From Manis javanica (taxonomy: Eukaryota; Chordata; Mammalia; Pholidota; Manidae), in NCBI RefSeq assembly GCF_040802235.1, contig NC_133169.1, positions 45,143,034 to 45,207,033 of the forward strand: a DNA stretch of 64,000 bases. The letters run 5' to 3'. The first letter of the stretch is position 1; the number at the start of each line of letters is the position of its first letter. The translations under genes and the position numbers were made by a program. Under the pieces are notes generated by a model. That model made no database searches, had not been told where the DNA came from, and saw only the letters and a list, made by a program, of their open reading frames with translations. This document shows positions 1 through 12,152 of this stretch, one piece after another.

Positions 1-2900
1 TAATTCATAATTTTTAGGCCATTCAGTTATATTTACTCATGATAGTAGGTGCATTGTCTCTCATATGTTAATTTAGAAAATGATATGTCACGTTATAATG
101 TGAGTCATTAATTGTAGGACATATATATGTGCCGTGGATTGATAATATTTGTGATACTGAAACTGGGAAATCCATTGAAACAAAATGAATAACTCATAAA
201 GCTGCATATATATATTAATAGAAACAATTTGAAATATATGCACATATGAAGGTACAACCCTCAAGAACACTTTTAAAATTTCAAAATATAATTGCTTCCA
301 TATTTCTCAATGTTTTAATAAATAACACTAATTCGTTAATCTTACTATGGATTTTAATTTAAAAATTAATTATAATTTGTAATTTCTCAACTGCAATAAT
401 ATTTTAAAATTTTGAGGATAAGTAGTGTACATTTCATTATTTAAAAATAACAACACATTATTAAAAGTGTAAGTCCTAAACCCCTACAAATTTTTCAAAG
501 AGGAAAGCACTTTAAACATTTCTGTTAATATTTCTGGAATGTGAAGATATTCTAATCTACCTTTTTATTTATGTATCTCTCATTTCTACTTAATCTTTTT
601 TTAATCCACAATATTTTTTCACTTGCAAATTTTGCTCCATTGACTTTCATACCTCATATTTCAGGTGCTTTTAGTTCAAACTTAATCTAAAATATTTATG
701 GTTAATTTTTAAAAATGCCAGTAGTAATATGCCTTTTCTAAGTGACAGTTTTGCAAAATAATACTAAATTCATTTATTTGTTGAAATAATTGGTGTCTGC
801 CCTACTATCATTGTTTACGTATTTCTTTCTTCAAAGTTCACTCTTACATTAGACTTCGGCTTCAAACTCTATAATGTGTCCCTATGATAATTTTGCAAGA
901 AAAATAGAGTCAAATGAAGAAAAGCATTTCATATCATAATAATAATTTTCCCACATAAACAAAACAGTTCATCATAAAAGTTCAATCAGTTAATGTTAAC
1001 TGACAATTTCCTAACTTCTTTTTGAGAGAAACAAACAATAGGTGGTTTAGAGAAAAAAATAAATAAAATATCTCTGTATCCATGATAACTTTCATGTTTT
1101 AAATACATATCTTGACTCTACTGTTTTAGATAAAGAAAAGGGAATATTCTTATAAAATTTCTACTATTTTTAGGACCCATTTTTTAATGAATTTTTAAAA
1201 ATTGATTTGTAATTTTAAGTATTATATTTTAACCTAACTGGAATCAAAGACCTAAAAATGTACCACTTTCCTTCTTTCATTAAAAAGACTGTACAAGTAA
1301 TAGCTGGCTGTGGGTAATCAGTTAAAAAAATATATTAAGACCTTAGCTTGTACTTAGCACATGTTGGAAAGAGTTTCATTATTTTAGATCTATACGAGAA
1401 TGAATTAATTTAAGGTGGTTGATAAATGATGTAATCCCTCAGAGATTTTTTATCTGTAAATAATTATTGAGTGTAATGTTAGTAGACAATGAAGTATCTG
1501 AAATTCATTTTTTATCAACTATGATGTATGTACTTGAATCTAAATGCACACGAATTTCTGGGTACATTATGAATTAACAAGGTCACCAAGATGAGAGTTC
1601 TGATGTCATAAGGGAGCAAAAGGAAAATGGTCCATAAATAAGATGGGGTATGATTTTTTCAAAGTTATTTGAATTTCAGACTTTGGTTGTTAAATACAAT
1701 GTAATGGCTACACTTATCACAAACTTGGAGAACAGGTGCAATTCCAGAAATGCTATAGAAATACTAATGAGAAAAGCAATTAATGTGTTTAATGTTCACA
1801 GATTCTGAATGGGGGAATGCTTTGGAAGAGCAGAGGAAATAACACAATAGATTATTCACAGTCCTGTGAGAATACAAAATTTCCATATTATTGTTATTTG
1901 ATAGGTTACTTTCTTTGTGTGATCAGTGTCAAAATTGTTTATAAATTCTGATGGCAATGTAATTGCATAATAAATTGAATTCCAAAGTTGAAAATTACAT
2001 CCAAAATATAAACATGGAAAAATAACTCACTGTTTTATTACAACCATATAGAATTTTAAAATATTTACTCTACTTTGTGTAGGAGTACAAACCATTTACA
2101 AAATGTATCACAATAAAATTTGAGTTTACTTCCTCACAAAACCCATAGAATTCTGTCCTAGCATAAATTCACATGAATGGTACTGCTTGAAACAATCATA
2201 GTGAAGACAATTTTAATTTTCCAAGTTTTTGCTGAGTGAATCTTAAAATATTAAATGCTTTTCTAGAAAAATTATACTTGAAATATAAAAGACAATTGTG
2301 CTAATAACATATAATGATATCATAGTACAGGTAAAATCGATTTAAAGAGCAGGAAAATTCTTCAGAGCAATTCTGTGCTCATATTTGAAGCATATTTTGA
2401 AACAACTAGGTTCTCTGAATGACCCATAGACCACATTTTCAAAAAACATGAGCTAAACCTCAACTGCACATCAATGTCCAGGCTGAGTGTAAGTGACCAA
2501 CTCCTAGTGATACATTCAGTACAGGTATCGGAGTGACATTTAATAATGTAGGTAGCTGTCAAGTCACTATGTTGCACAACTGAAGCCAATACAATCTTGT
2601 GTATCAACTGTATTTCAATAAAAACATCACATAAAATTTAAACCTCATGCGCTGGTTATTGCTGAGCACCGTAAGAGCACTACACGTCATAACGCAACAG
2701 TGGGACTCAGCAGTTCTGCCTGTGCCACATTCCATGTTAACTACTCAGTAATGGTGATAAGCTGAGGAGACCAAGACTAATGATGGAACTTTCCTACACT
2801 TGGAGGACAATTTTTTGAATGAGAAGAAAAACCCTTTCAGGGAAAATATTGAAGGTGATGTCCTAAACCGTTTTTAGCAATCGTGTGTTTCATGGTTTAC

Positions 2901-2917
2901 TCCTTTTGCTTTATAGG
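2901..2917 (+). promoter_or_regulatory. Putative 3' splice acceptor of OR-A coding exon
   Basis: A pyrimidine-rich run ends in TATAG with the AG at 2,915-2,916, 21 bases before the OR-A ATG. The same acceptor, at the same distance, precedes the other three OR exons (13,095, 32,793 and 48,187). OR genes usually have an intronless coding exon with spliced noncoding 5' exons, so an acceptor here fits the family. No transcript evidence is available. Confidence 0.6.
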
Positions 2918-2937
2918 TCAATCAGAATTTCTGGAAA

Positions 2938-3870
2938 ATGGCCAATTCGTCCATGGTGACTGAGTTTCTCCTCATGGGCTTTGCTGATAAGCGGCAGCTG
3001 AGGCTCCTGCTCTCCGTGTTATTCCTACTGATGTACTTGGCCACCCTGTTAGGGAATCTCCTCATCGTCTCTGCCACCACACTCGACCAGAGCCTTCACA
3101 AGCCCATGTACTTCTTCCTCAGGAACCTGTCCATCTTAGACATGTGCTACGTTTCTGTCACTGTCCCCAAAGCCTGTGTCAACTCCCTCACTGACAACAG
3201 GGCCATTTCAGTGGCTGGCTGTGCAGCTCAGATCTTCCTGATCATTTATTGTGCATTTGTGGAGCTTCTCTTCCTCACCATCATGGCCCGTGACCGCTAT
3301 GTGGCCATCTGCCAGCCCCTCCTCTACCCTGTCATCATGAACCACCAGTTCTGTGTCTGGACAACACTGGTCTCCCTGCTCAGTGGCCTCATCTATGCAG
3401 GTGTGCACACAGGGAACACATTCCGGCTGTCCTTCTGTCAGTCCAACGTGGTCCACCAGTTCTTCTGTGACATCCCCTCTCTGCTGAGGCTCTCCTGCTC
3501 TGACACCTTCAACAATTTCCTCTTACTTATTGTTTCTGCCATTTTGGTTGGTGGTGGCTCCTTTGTTTTTATCACCATGTCATATATTTACATATTTTCC
3601 ACTGTGATGAAGTTCCCAATCAGAGAACGAGGCAAGGCCTTCTCCACCTGTGTCCCTCACATCCTCGTCGTGTCCATGTTCCTCATTTCTGTCATCTATG
3701 TGTACCTAACACCTTCAGTAACCTCTGAAAATATCCAGGGAGTGATTCTTTCTGTATTTTATTCAACTTTTCCTCCATTCCTGAATCCTGTTATTTACAG
3801 TCTTAGAAATACTCAAATAAAGGAAGCTGTAAGGAAAGTAATCTTTAGAAAATCTTATTCAGGTAATTAA
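2938..3870 (+). CDS. Olfactory receptor, family 14-like, intact (OR-A)
   Basis: This encodes a 310-residue seven-transmembrane G-protein-coupled receptor that would bind odorants in the olfactory cilium membrane and signal through G-olf. It has an N-terminal glycosylation sequon (NSS at 3-5), the TM1 Gly-Asn at 39-40, PMYFFL at 56-61, Cys95 and Cys177 for the conserved disulphide, MARDRYVAIC at 116-125, Ser-Tyr at 215-216 in TM5, KAFSTC at 233-238 and NPVIYSLRN at 283-291. Length and motif order are those of a complete OR. The first ATG was chosen because it is the first in frame after the acceptor and gives the normal N-terminus. A second ATG five codons later is the one left in the OR-C copy. 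Wording such as LRNLSILD and the QPLLYP context resembles OR14 members; the ortholog is not determined. It is the only OR here with an intact reading frame and an intact DRY motif. Confidence 0.95.
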   Translation: MANSSMVTEFLLMGFADKRQLRLLLSVLFLLMYLATLLGNLLIVSATTLDQSLHKPMYFFLRNLSILDMCYVSVTVPKACVNSLTDNRAISVAGCAAQIFLIIYCAFVELLFLTIMARDRYVAICQPLLYPVIMNHQFCVWTTLVSLLSGLIYAGVHTGNTFRLSFCQSNVVHQFFCDIPSLLRLSCSDTFNNFLLLIVSAILVGGGSFVFITMSYIYIFSTVMKFPIRERGKAFSTCVPHILVVSMFLISVIYVYLTPSVTSENIQGVILSVFYSTFPPFLNPVIYSLRNTQIKEAVRKVIFRKSYSGN

Positions 3871-5940
3871 TACACATTCATTTCAAGTTTATCCCAAAGT
3901 CACTGAGATCAGATCCAAACTTCTATAAAATAACTGCTGGTATAGGTTTTACATATTAGACTGCTTTCTCCGAAGTATCTCTATTGATATCTGAGTTATT
4001 AACCTGTAAAATACTCATTTTGTGTTTTCCATTAACCTTTCCACCTAGCCTCCAGAAAAACATTTAAGAACTATCTGTTTTAATACATAGATATCATTGA
4101 ATATATTTGAGGGGAATTATTTAAAATTATATGTATTTGTGTTTCATCAAATATTAACAGTGTCAGTAATACCTCAAAAGAATGCCTAAATCAAATATTG
4201 GGATAACTAACAAGCCCTGTTTGAATTTATGTAATGAAATACAAAATAAATCTACACACTACTCAATCATAGAAATTTATGTCTGTAGAAATTTAAAAAA
4301 TTAAATCCCTAATAAATAATAATCTTCAATATGTAGGGAGGATAACTCATATGTGATATATTTTGAAAGTGAATAAAGTAAGTCTGGAAAGAGAACTAAA
4401 TGGCATTCATTTTAGCCAGTTTGTTTACTTGATTGAGGGATGTCCTTTTGTTGATAGGGTGCACTTTTAACTCCCTTGAATGAGTTTGGTTTACAGTTAT
4501 TTTAGCAATTCTATGCTGAATAACCCATTCACAGGTTCTATCTTGCTCCTGGGCTATAGTTCAAGGTTCTTTTTCTCTCTTTCTCTGATTTATTACTTGG
4601 CATATAGTTTTCATATATGGGGCAATGTCTGACAAGTCTGGAAACATGGCATTGTCTTTAATCAGTGTTGACCCTACATTTAGTTTGTGTAGGCCATCAC
4701 ATGAACATGCAGCTTAAAATCTTGGTAAATATTTTAACTTGAATGGACAAGTTAAATTTCCCTAAATTTTTCTTTATCAAAACTCTCACCAACTTTTGCC
4801 CCACTAATTAATATACACTTTGGTGCATGCTCACGATCATTTTATGTAAGAAATTTGATATAAGAAACACATAAGAAAAAAGCCAATTCATAGAAAATTA
4901 TGTGACATAAGAAATGCCAATTTCATAAAATAAATTTAATTCTTCAACACTTCAAGTGATGGAAAAAAATTATGAAATGACTTCATTACACAGAATAAAA
5001 ATTTAAATATATTAAACACATGGGAACAACTCATAAATATATATTTAAAACTTACCAGTCAGAAAAAATTTTGACAATGGAATAATTATTTTCAGCTAAT
5101 AAGGAGAGTTCAGACCTGTTGAGTGGTAAAAATGAGTCACTCAAGGTGCTTATGCTATTTAACCATTACCCTGGATAGAGCCGAATGACTAAGGCTTCCG
5201 CTATTGGGTCTGAAGGACAGAAGCTTCAGACAGGCTGTGCGGGGACTGGGGTCCTGAAGTAATTCAGAATTAATGGTCCTTTATCTTCTTCAGATAGATA
5301 CTGGCAGTGATAAAATATAATGATAAGATAGAGTATCTCTCAGGGAAGCACATTTTTATGTATAGGTCTATACACTTTTTTGGCTGATGTGATGAGCATA
5401 CAAAGAACAGGAAAATTATGAAGTTTCTGATTTGCATCACCATTTGTTTTGATGCAGGTTTATCATTGGACACCATTGCATGTATGTGGGTTTTGTGTAT
5501 TGCACTGTGTGTATGTGCGTGCTTGAAATTATTCAATGTTGTTTTTCTTTGTAGAATGATTGGATGTAAGAGCAGACAGGAGGGTGGCTGTGCCACTCCA
5601 TTAAAAGCCTGGAAACAGCACACTAAAGCTGGCAGAGGGTCTCTTAGCCACCCTCCTATTAGTGAGATCCAAACTATGAAAATAGATATCATGTGCTCTC
5701 ATTTCCTATTGCTGGAACCCAGTCTGCATGTTCTTTAAATTTCTATATAGGGCTTTAAGCTGCATGAGATATCAGCCAACACGCGTGTGCCAGCATATTT
5801 GGTCAGAAAATAACTTGTGGTATTTCTATTGCCCAGTCACTTTGAATCCAGGAATTTTTTGTGAGTTTGTACAAAGAAATAGACTGCTAGTGTTTAAGAT
5901 GTGTGTGGAAATATATATAACTTAAAATGTTAAATATTAG
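3871..5940. other. OR-A 3' flank, no gene seen
   Basis: AT-rich noncoding DNA. To about 4,960 it matches the OR-C 3' flank; from about 4,780 to 5,900 it also resembles the OR-D and third-copy 3' flanks (for example 5,760-5,900 with 51,815-51,905). The short open frames at 5,270-5,925 show no family features and I treat them as chance. Confidence 0.6.
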
Positions 5941-5944
5941 CTGT

Positions 5945-6350
5945 TTTTCAGTGTACAGTTGAGCAGTGTTAATTAGATTCACATTATTGTGCAACCAGTT
6001 TCCAAAACTTATTCATCTTGCAAACATGATATTCTGTACCCACTAAACCACTCTTCTCCACTTCCACCTGCCCTCTGTCCCTGGCAACGCCCATTCTGAT
6101 TTTTGTCTCTATGAATTTGACTACTCTGAGTAGTTAATATAAATTACACTTATCCATGTCCTCAAGGTTCATCCATGTTGGACGTGTTAGAATTCACTTT
6201 TTAAGGCTGAATAATATTGTATTGTATGCACATAACACATTTTGCTCACCCATTATTCTGTCAGTGGAAACACTGCTCACTTCTGCCTTTTGGTTGTTTG
6301 CTTGTTTACCTGACTGTGTTCTAAGAATATGGACTATGTAGTTCATACTC
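5945..6350 (-). mobile_element. Ancient L1 3'-end remnant (antisense)
   Basis: The text resembles the reverse complement of the widespread old mammalian L1 3' end: the run about values in parts of Europe's equivalent is absent, but phrases such as cctcaaggttcatccatgtt and tatgaatttgactactctg are typical. Equivalent remnants lie at 51,950-52,330 (same orientation relative to OR-D) and 9,020-9,475 (inverted), so the insertion predates the unit duplications. A further fragment of the same kind lies at 6,840-7,010. Confidence 0.6.
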
Positions 6351-7044
6351 AGTGGAATTCATTGAGAATTTCAGTGTAACTGAGGACTTTATGTATTGAA
6401 AGCAATTCATAACTTCTTTCAAGTTATTATTAAAGATTTAAATTTCATAGCAATCTATTTTTCCTTGATAGTTCAGCTTTGTATATCACAGGAAAGGAAA
6501 TTTGAGAGATTTTTTTCAGTATGTTTCCTAGAAGTCAGAAGTATATTATTTCAGGAGGAAATTTTTGGGTACTATTATTGCAGAGACTTTAGAGAAGAGA
6601 CAATGTTTGCAGATGCTGTGTGGTGACTTTGATGGCCTATATGGTCCTCATTTAGTCTCTCATTGGGTGGGAAGTCATAATCTTAAACTAGTATATTTAA
6701 GTCTATATATCCCTACTACCGATCACAATTTGCCTTTGTTCTCTAGCCAATGTTAAACAAAGAGGAGAACTGTTTGGTTAAAAGCAACTTTTGTGGAGCA
6801 TAATGAAAATGTAAGTGTGTGACTGGAACACTTTACTTTTAAATTATTTTTATTGTTTCAAACTTTACAGAATGTAAAATGTTCAATTATAACTATTTTT
6901 GAGTGCAGAGTATTTTTGTCACTAAGTATATTCACATTCTTTTGCAACCATCACTGCTATCCATCTCCAGAACAATTTCCAGCTAGAATAACTTACACTT
7001 TATACCTACCAAGCAGCTCACTATTCCCACGGAATTCCATGAAA

Positions 7045-7540
7045 AGATGGCAGAGCAGAAGGGCAAAGTGAAAACCTCATCCCACGTACACACCAAGGAA
7101 GCAACTCCAGATGAGCCTGACAATGACCTGGAGACTGCAGAACAAACCGACTACACCTGGTGAAGAAGAGAGCACACAGACAAGGGTATGGAGCAGAGCC
7201 ATTATCTCTCAGGACCCAGGCCCTTCCCCCATCCCAGCCCTAAAGCAGGAAGCAGAGGAATAGAGTGAGTAGGTCAAACATGCTTGGGAAACTGGCACAC
7301 CTGGCCGTGGAGACCTGCTCCTGGAAGATGAGTCCACATTGCACTGGGCTTTCGTGACTAATAGGGATGGACACCAGGGAGATTTGGGACCCTCTGGGAG
7401 TCTGAGACTCCTGTTGCTTGTGGAGGACAGGCATGTTCTCTCAGTCCATTTGAGACTCAATACAGATGAGTCAGAGAGAGCTCTTTCTGAAAAGAAAGAG
7501 CAGGTGGATGATGTTTTCAGAATCCTCTCACAAACCAACT
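7045..7540 (+). mobile_element. Older L1 5'-UTR remnant (sense)
   Basis: The stretch begins with aagatggcagagcag and continues with an L1 5'-UTR-like text (ccaaggaagcaactccag, gacctggagactgcagaac). The same text occurs in sense at 52,430-52,640 and in antisense at about 8,700-8,990. In all three cases it sits at the downstream edge of an OR unit, so it marks the end of the duplicated block. No ORF1 or ORF2 follows here. Confidence 0.5.
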
Positions 7541-8690
7541 GTCAGGTGCTTGTGGGAGCCATCTGCAGATACATCATCTCCCTGCCTGACCACCTAGACC
7601 CACACACTCCCCTGCACACCTTCCCCACACTGACATCTCTTCCCAGTAACATTCTGACATTCCTGCCAAGCAGGTGGTGGGTGTGTGTGTGGGTAAAACT
7701 GCAATATTTCCAGAATCTCTTGCCTGGCTTTAGTACATCTCCTTATCAATAGGTGTTCCCAAGTGATGGAGAGAAATAGGCCATCTCCATATCAAAAGGT
7801 AATTACAAAGGTGAGCAATGGCATATCTGCACCAAAGAGGTTGGGTGGGGTCTGTTCTTCTGCAGCTGGATCACAGGAGATGTGGAATGACTGCTTGTAA
7901 GAAATAAATGGGTTTCTCCCACTTTAATTCTCCCTTTAACTGATTTCAGTTTCAAAGGTATTTTGGCTTGGTATTCACCCCCCACCTGGAGTTACATCTG
8001 GAAGTAGTTGGCAGGACCTCTGAATCCAAAATCTGTCTACATTGGTGTGATGCTTCGGCAGGGTGCCTCTGGGCATGGTGGGGAGGCCCCAGTGGCTGCA
8101 GCAGTAGAGGGTGCAGCTTCACTAGGGAGCCCACTGTCTGTGGGGATTCCTATTGGTGAGCCCCAAGTGGGGAAATGGTCTGGTTAAAGCACCTCTTAGA
8201 GGGGTGGGGCTTCTCCAGAACTGGGGAAGGGTGAAGACACCAGAAGCTGTGGAATTAACCCCCCCACCCTGTGAAATAGAAGGCTGCTTAGAGGCCCTGA
8301 GTTGCTGTGTAGCAGCTGGGATTTTGGGATGTCTTCTCCTCAAGATGGTGGAAAGTGTTATAGAGGAGAGAGAGGGACTTCAGCAGGAGACAGACACACT
8401 TCAGTGTCATTTGAAAGAGTTCGGTGATGACCTATGGGATGCCCTTAAGAAAGAGAGACAGTTATTGAGAAGATGGGTCATGCTTCTGGAAGATATATTA
8501 GATGCAAGGGTAGAGGCAGCTGGAGAATCTGTGTGGCAGGAGCCTGTGGGGGAGGGGGAGGAGAGAGCCATGACTTCAGTCCCGAAGATGATGGAGGAGG
8601 TGTCAGGAGAGGGTGGGGGTGGGGCCGAGGGCCAAACTGTTTCCTAGGTCACCACCTGAGACACCAGCCTTTCCCGTATTAAAGGCAAAG
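7541..8690 (+). repeat. Unassigned retroelement-like DNA with an LTR-like 3' part and a 164-codon ORF
   Basis: A polyadenylation signal AATAAA near 7,902 is followed by a pyrimidine-rich run and then a change of composition at about 7,985, which could be the end of an LTR and start of an internal region. An open frame at 8,153-8,647 (164 codons) contains a charged helical stretch (about residues 62-118, rich in Glu, Leu, Lys and Arg, coiled-coil-like) and an acidic, Gly-rich tail. I do not recognise the protein. A decayed gag-like leader ORF is one possibility; chance is another. The block lies between two L1 5'-UTR fragments in opposite orientation. Confidence 0.3.
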
Positions 8691-8699
8691 CTCAGTGCA

Positions 8700-8995
8700 A
8701 TGTGGACTCTAATTCCCAGAGCAGGACTCCAGAGCCAGGGGTGCTTATCCCCTCCATGATCCATTCCTCTGCCTCCTGCTTATGGGCTGGGATGGGGGAA
8801 GAGCTTGGGTCTTGATTAATTGCAGCTCTGCAACTTTATTCTTCTGTATGTGGTTTCTTCTTCCCCAGGTATAGGTGGTCTGTTCTGTAGTCTTCAGGTC
8901 ATTTTCAGGGCTAGTTGTTTTCTGTAGTTGCTTCCTTGGAGTGTGTGTGTGGGAGGTGGTTTCTGCCTGGATTACTTAATCCACCATCTTTTTTG
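8700..8995 (-). mobile_element. Older L1 5'-UTR remnant (antisense)
   Basis: Read on the minus strand it begins with gatggtggattaagtaatcc and continues with ccaaggaagcaactacag and gaaaatgacctgaagac, matching the sense copy at 52,430-52,560 closely. It marks the downstream edge of the OR-B unit. With the sense copy at 7,045 it forms a tail-to-tail junction between the OR-A and OR-B units. Confidence 0.55.
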
Positions 8996-9019
8996 CTGGA
9001 TGTCACATTCCTAATTCTT

Positions 9020-9475
9020 AGCCACATTTAATTAAAACAAGAATACAACCAAAAGGTAGAAGTAACCCCTGCATTTTTTAGATATATTAATATGCAAATC
9101 ATGGTATATACATACAATAAATATTCATCCTTGAAAAGGAGGGAAATTCTGACTTTCATTACAACATGGATGTACCTCAAGGACATTATGCTAAGTGAAG
9201 TAAGCCAGTCACAAAATGTCAAATCATATAGATAAATCTCTCATGTAGAATAATCAGAGTAGTTAATTTCATGGATACAAAGGTAGCATGGTGGTTTCCA
9301 AGTACAGAAGGAAGGGAAAATAAAGAGGAGTTGCTTAAATGTGTGTAGAGTTTCAGTTTTGCAAGATGAAATAATTCTTGAGATTGCACAATGATCTGAA
9401 TCTAACACTAATAAACTGTGCACTTAAAATGGCTAATATCATAAATCTTATGTTATACCTACTTTACCACAATTT
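9020..9475 (+). mobile_element. Ancient L1 3'-end remnant (sense)
   Basis: The phrases acaacatggatgtacctcaa and attatgctaagtgaagtaag are typical of old L1 3' ends. It is the inverted partner of 51,950-52,330 and the counterpart of 5,945-6,350. Confidence 0.6.
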
Positions 9476-10429
9476 TACAAAGAACTAGAATTTTGTTTAT
9501 GTGTACTTAATAAAAATTTGCTTGCTGTAAAATGGCTAGTGAACAGAAATGCCATGTTATAACTGATCAAATATCTTGGCACATATGTGTGGGCTGATAT
9601 CTCTTCTCCCATAGTTTCTATGTAAAATATTAAAGAACATGTCAATAGGTTGATCACAGCAGCAAACATCCCATATAACTTTTTCCCATAATTGGCGCTT
9701 GAATAAGGAAGAAAGGTTAAGGACACATCACAAGTGTGTTTATTGTTCTGGATCCTTGTTGTCAAGTACATTGTAAACAGGGTTTTAGTGCAGTGACACA
9801 GCCGTCACCCTGTCAGTTCTTATGTCATAGGAGCCTACAACAGAAAGTATAATGGGGGATTTATGGACATACACACACCACACTCACACTCCCATATATA
9901 TGCACACTCAAACACACACTGTCACATAATGGGATCCTTTGAGAATGCCATGTAAAAACAAGAAGGTATATTTTTTAAACGTCATTATTTACTGATATTT
10001 ATATGGATATCCTATCACCATCACCAAACCCAAAAATGGACAACCAAAAGAAGGTTGAAATGAATAAAATATATACATAATGAAGCATTTCTTTGAAGAT
10101 ACTGCATTATTCCATATTTCTTTACAAGTTGTATCCAGCTGAACCAAATAAAAAACCAGAATTTTAAGTATCTGCAGATCCTCAAACCCTATACAAACTA
10201 CCTGAAGGGTTTTTAGATACACAGAAATTGGAGTTGTCTTATCCAACATTCATACTATTATATTGTATTTCATCCCGGGTTGTGGCTAGTTAGGCACAAT
10301 CAAATTTATTCATTTGTATACTCAGTGGGCACCCAAAATTATTCATTTTTATACTCAGTATCTCTGAATGCTCTCAGATGTTCATTCAATAAATTATTTC
10401 ATGCAAATGTTCTCTTCATTGGTAGACTT

Positions 10430-10431
<2 letters not shown>

Positions 10432-10463
<32 letters not shown>
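10432..10463. repeat. (TA)n microsatellite
   Basis: An uninterrupted run of about 15 TA dinucleotides. The matching position in the right arm (near 51,055) has only a short AT-rich stretch, so it expanded in this arm. Confidence 0.9.
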
Positions 10464-10467
<4 letters not shown>

Positions 10468-10829
10468 CCCATTTTAGGGCATTTAATTATTTTCCTGTGC
10501 AATGAAATAGAGCGTTCTCCTGCTTATTATAATATTTAATGCACTAAAGAATAAAATTCAATTCCTGATATTTTACAAAAGATATTAGGCTTCATGTACA
10601 GATACAGTTTTGTTGTACCATGCAAAATAAACTAAACTTTGGACCATCTTTGCAGAAGTGTGAAATGGAATAGTCAGAAAAATATATAACAAATAAGAAA
10701 TATGACAGAAGGCAAAAAAGGAAAAAATGTGGTTTTTTTACATAATAGTAGAGTTCTTTTGTTTTTCCATACCCAACTATAATGTGTGTATGTGTGCCTT
10801 CCACACATACCACCAAACTATTCTAGAAC

Positions 10830-11450
10830 ACCAGCAGGTTGTCTGAGAACTCAAATCAATTCTGGTGCTATCTGCCTGGAGACAGCACCAGATTTCCCAG
10901 GTTAAGGGCTCCATCCCACAAGACTGTCACCACCCCCTCCACTCCATATGCCAGGTGCAAGCCCCTAGCAGTTACCTGTGCTCCTCACAACTGGATACAG
11001 ACTGGAGGTTCCAATGTCTTCCCCCTTAGCTTTAATTTGCTAGTGCAGCTCACAGAACTCAGCAAAACACACTTACCCATGTAATAAAGGACACCATAGA
11101 GGATAACAGCTAACAGTCAGATGAGGAGATACACAGGGCAAGGTCCCGAATAAAGGAGCTATTATCTCTGTGGAGCTTGGGTGGCCTGTGGTCACATTCT
11201 GGCCCCCAAACATGGAAGCCCCTCCCACAGAGAAGCGGTATGCAGAGAGGGATGCTGTCTTCTCATGGGTTTTGTGAGAGTGTCAGTGCATAGAAATAAT
11301 CGACTAACTCCCTGGCCATTGGTTGATTCCACCTCTGGCCACAGTCCTTGGTTGGGGTCCAACAGTCCTTCGTTAATATAATAAGACAGCAACATCACCT
11401 TTAAGCCTCTGAAGTGTCTTCAGGAGCTGTGGATGAAAACCAGATATGCT
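10830..11450. repeat. Dispersed repeat, family not identified (inverted match at 49,840-50,560)
   Basis: A moderately GC-rich block inside the OR-B 3' flank with a near counterpart in the OR-D 3' flank: 10,839-10,910 matches 50,395-50,470 in reverse complement, and 11,180-11,450 matches 49,840-50,110. The open frames here (10,839-11,084 and 11,181-11,398) are not conserved as frames. It looks like an old interspersed repeat; I cannot name it. Confidence 0.4.
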
Positions 11451-12152
11451 GGGAAATGCCTACTTGACCATCTGAATGACTAAGTATGTTTTTCTTATGA
11501 CTCACTATATCACAACTGCCTATATCCCCACAGCATGGTGCATCTTCTCAGTATGGTATAATAAAATAACTGCAAGCAGCAAAGAAAGGTTAATGATTGC
11601 TTCTGTCAACAAATAGGGCATTCTTCATTCCTATTAATTGGGAGGCTAAATCACATTACTCTTAGTCTTTGTTTGGACATACTTTTTCACTTTCCGATAT
11701 TCATTAGTTTTAATTCCACATATATCATGAACTATAATTTGTTAGACTTAATTTTTAATTATAAAATACATAAATTCCTATCACAGAAGACAGTATACAT
11801 GTATTTCATATTTTTTTGAAATTTATCAGATAATAGAACCTATAGTATATATACATACTTAACTTGTTAAGGAGTCCTTTGAGACCTTATTAATATTAAT
11901 AATTGGTGAATCCTAAGTATTTCATCAATATCTTTGATCATACCTGTTCATTAAAACCAGCAGTGGAAAAATTTTAATTTCAAATAACAGATGGAAAGAG
12001 TAATGTTCAAAAAACCGTAATTACAGAGATATTAAATGAATCATTTTATAGTGAGCAAACTAACATGTAAAACCAAATAAGACTGTTGTAGTGTAGAAAT
12101 TTGTGACTCATTCAGCAACTTTGGGATGAAACTGAAAGGGAAATTTTTTACT

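Larger units (their letters stand above)
1..4960. repeat. OR-A segmental duplication unit (inverted match to 30,800-36,430)
   Basis: This stretch, including OR-A and both flanks, reads as the reverse complement of the OR-C unit. Anchors seen by eye are 165-300 with 35,880-36,010, the block at 2,650-2,900 with 32,800-33,065, the coding exons, 3,890-4,060 with 31,640-31,830, 4,425-4,560 with 31,170-31,330, and 4,865-4,960 with 30,800-30,900. The flank before the gene (1-2,900) holds no gene; it contains an L1-3'-end-like stretch near 2,490-2,630. The left edge runs out of the window. Identity looks like roughly 80-90 percent, estimated by eye. Confidence 0.8.

Noticed and set aside
3208-3456. 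Minus-strand open frame within OR-A
   Set aside because: Antisense shadow of the OR coding exon; the same appears at 32,319-32,501 opposite OR-C.
5270-5738. Open frames of 140 and 106 codons on opposite strands
   Set aside because: They overlap, lie in OR 3'-flank DNA and have no family features; the matching flank copies do not keep them.
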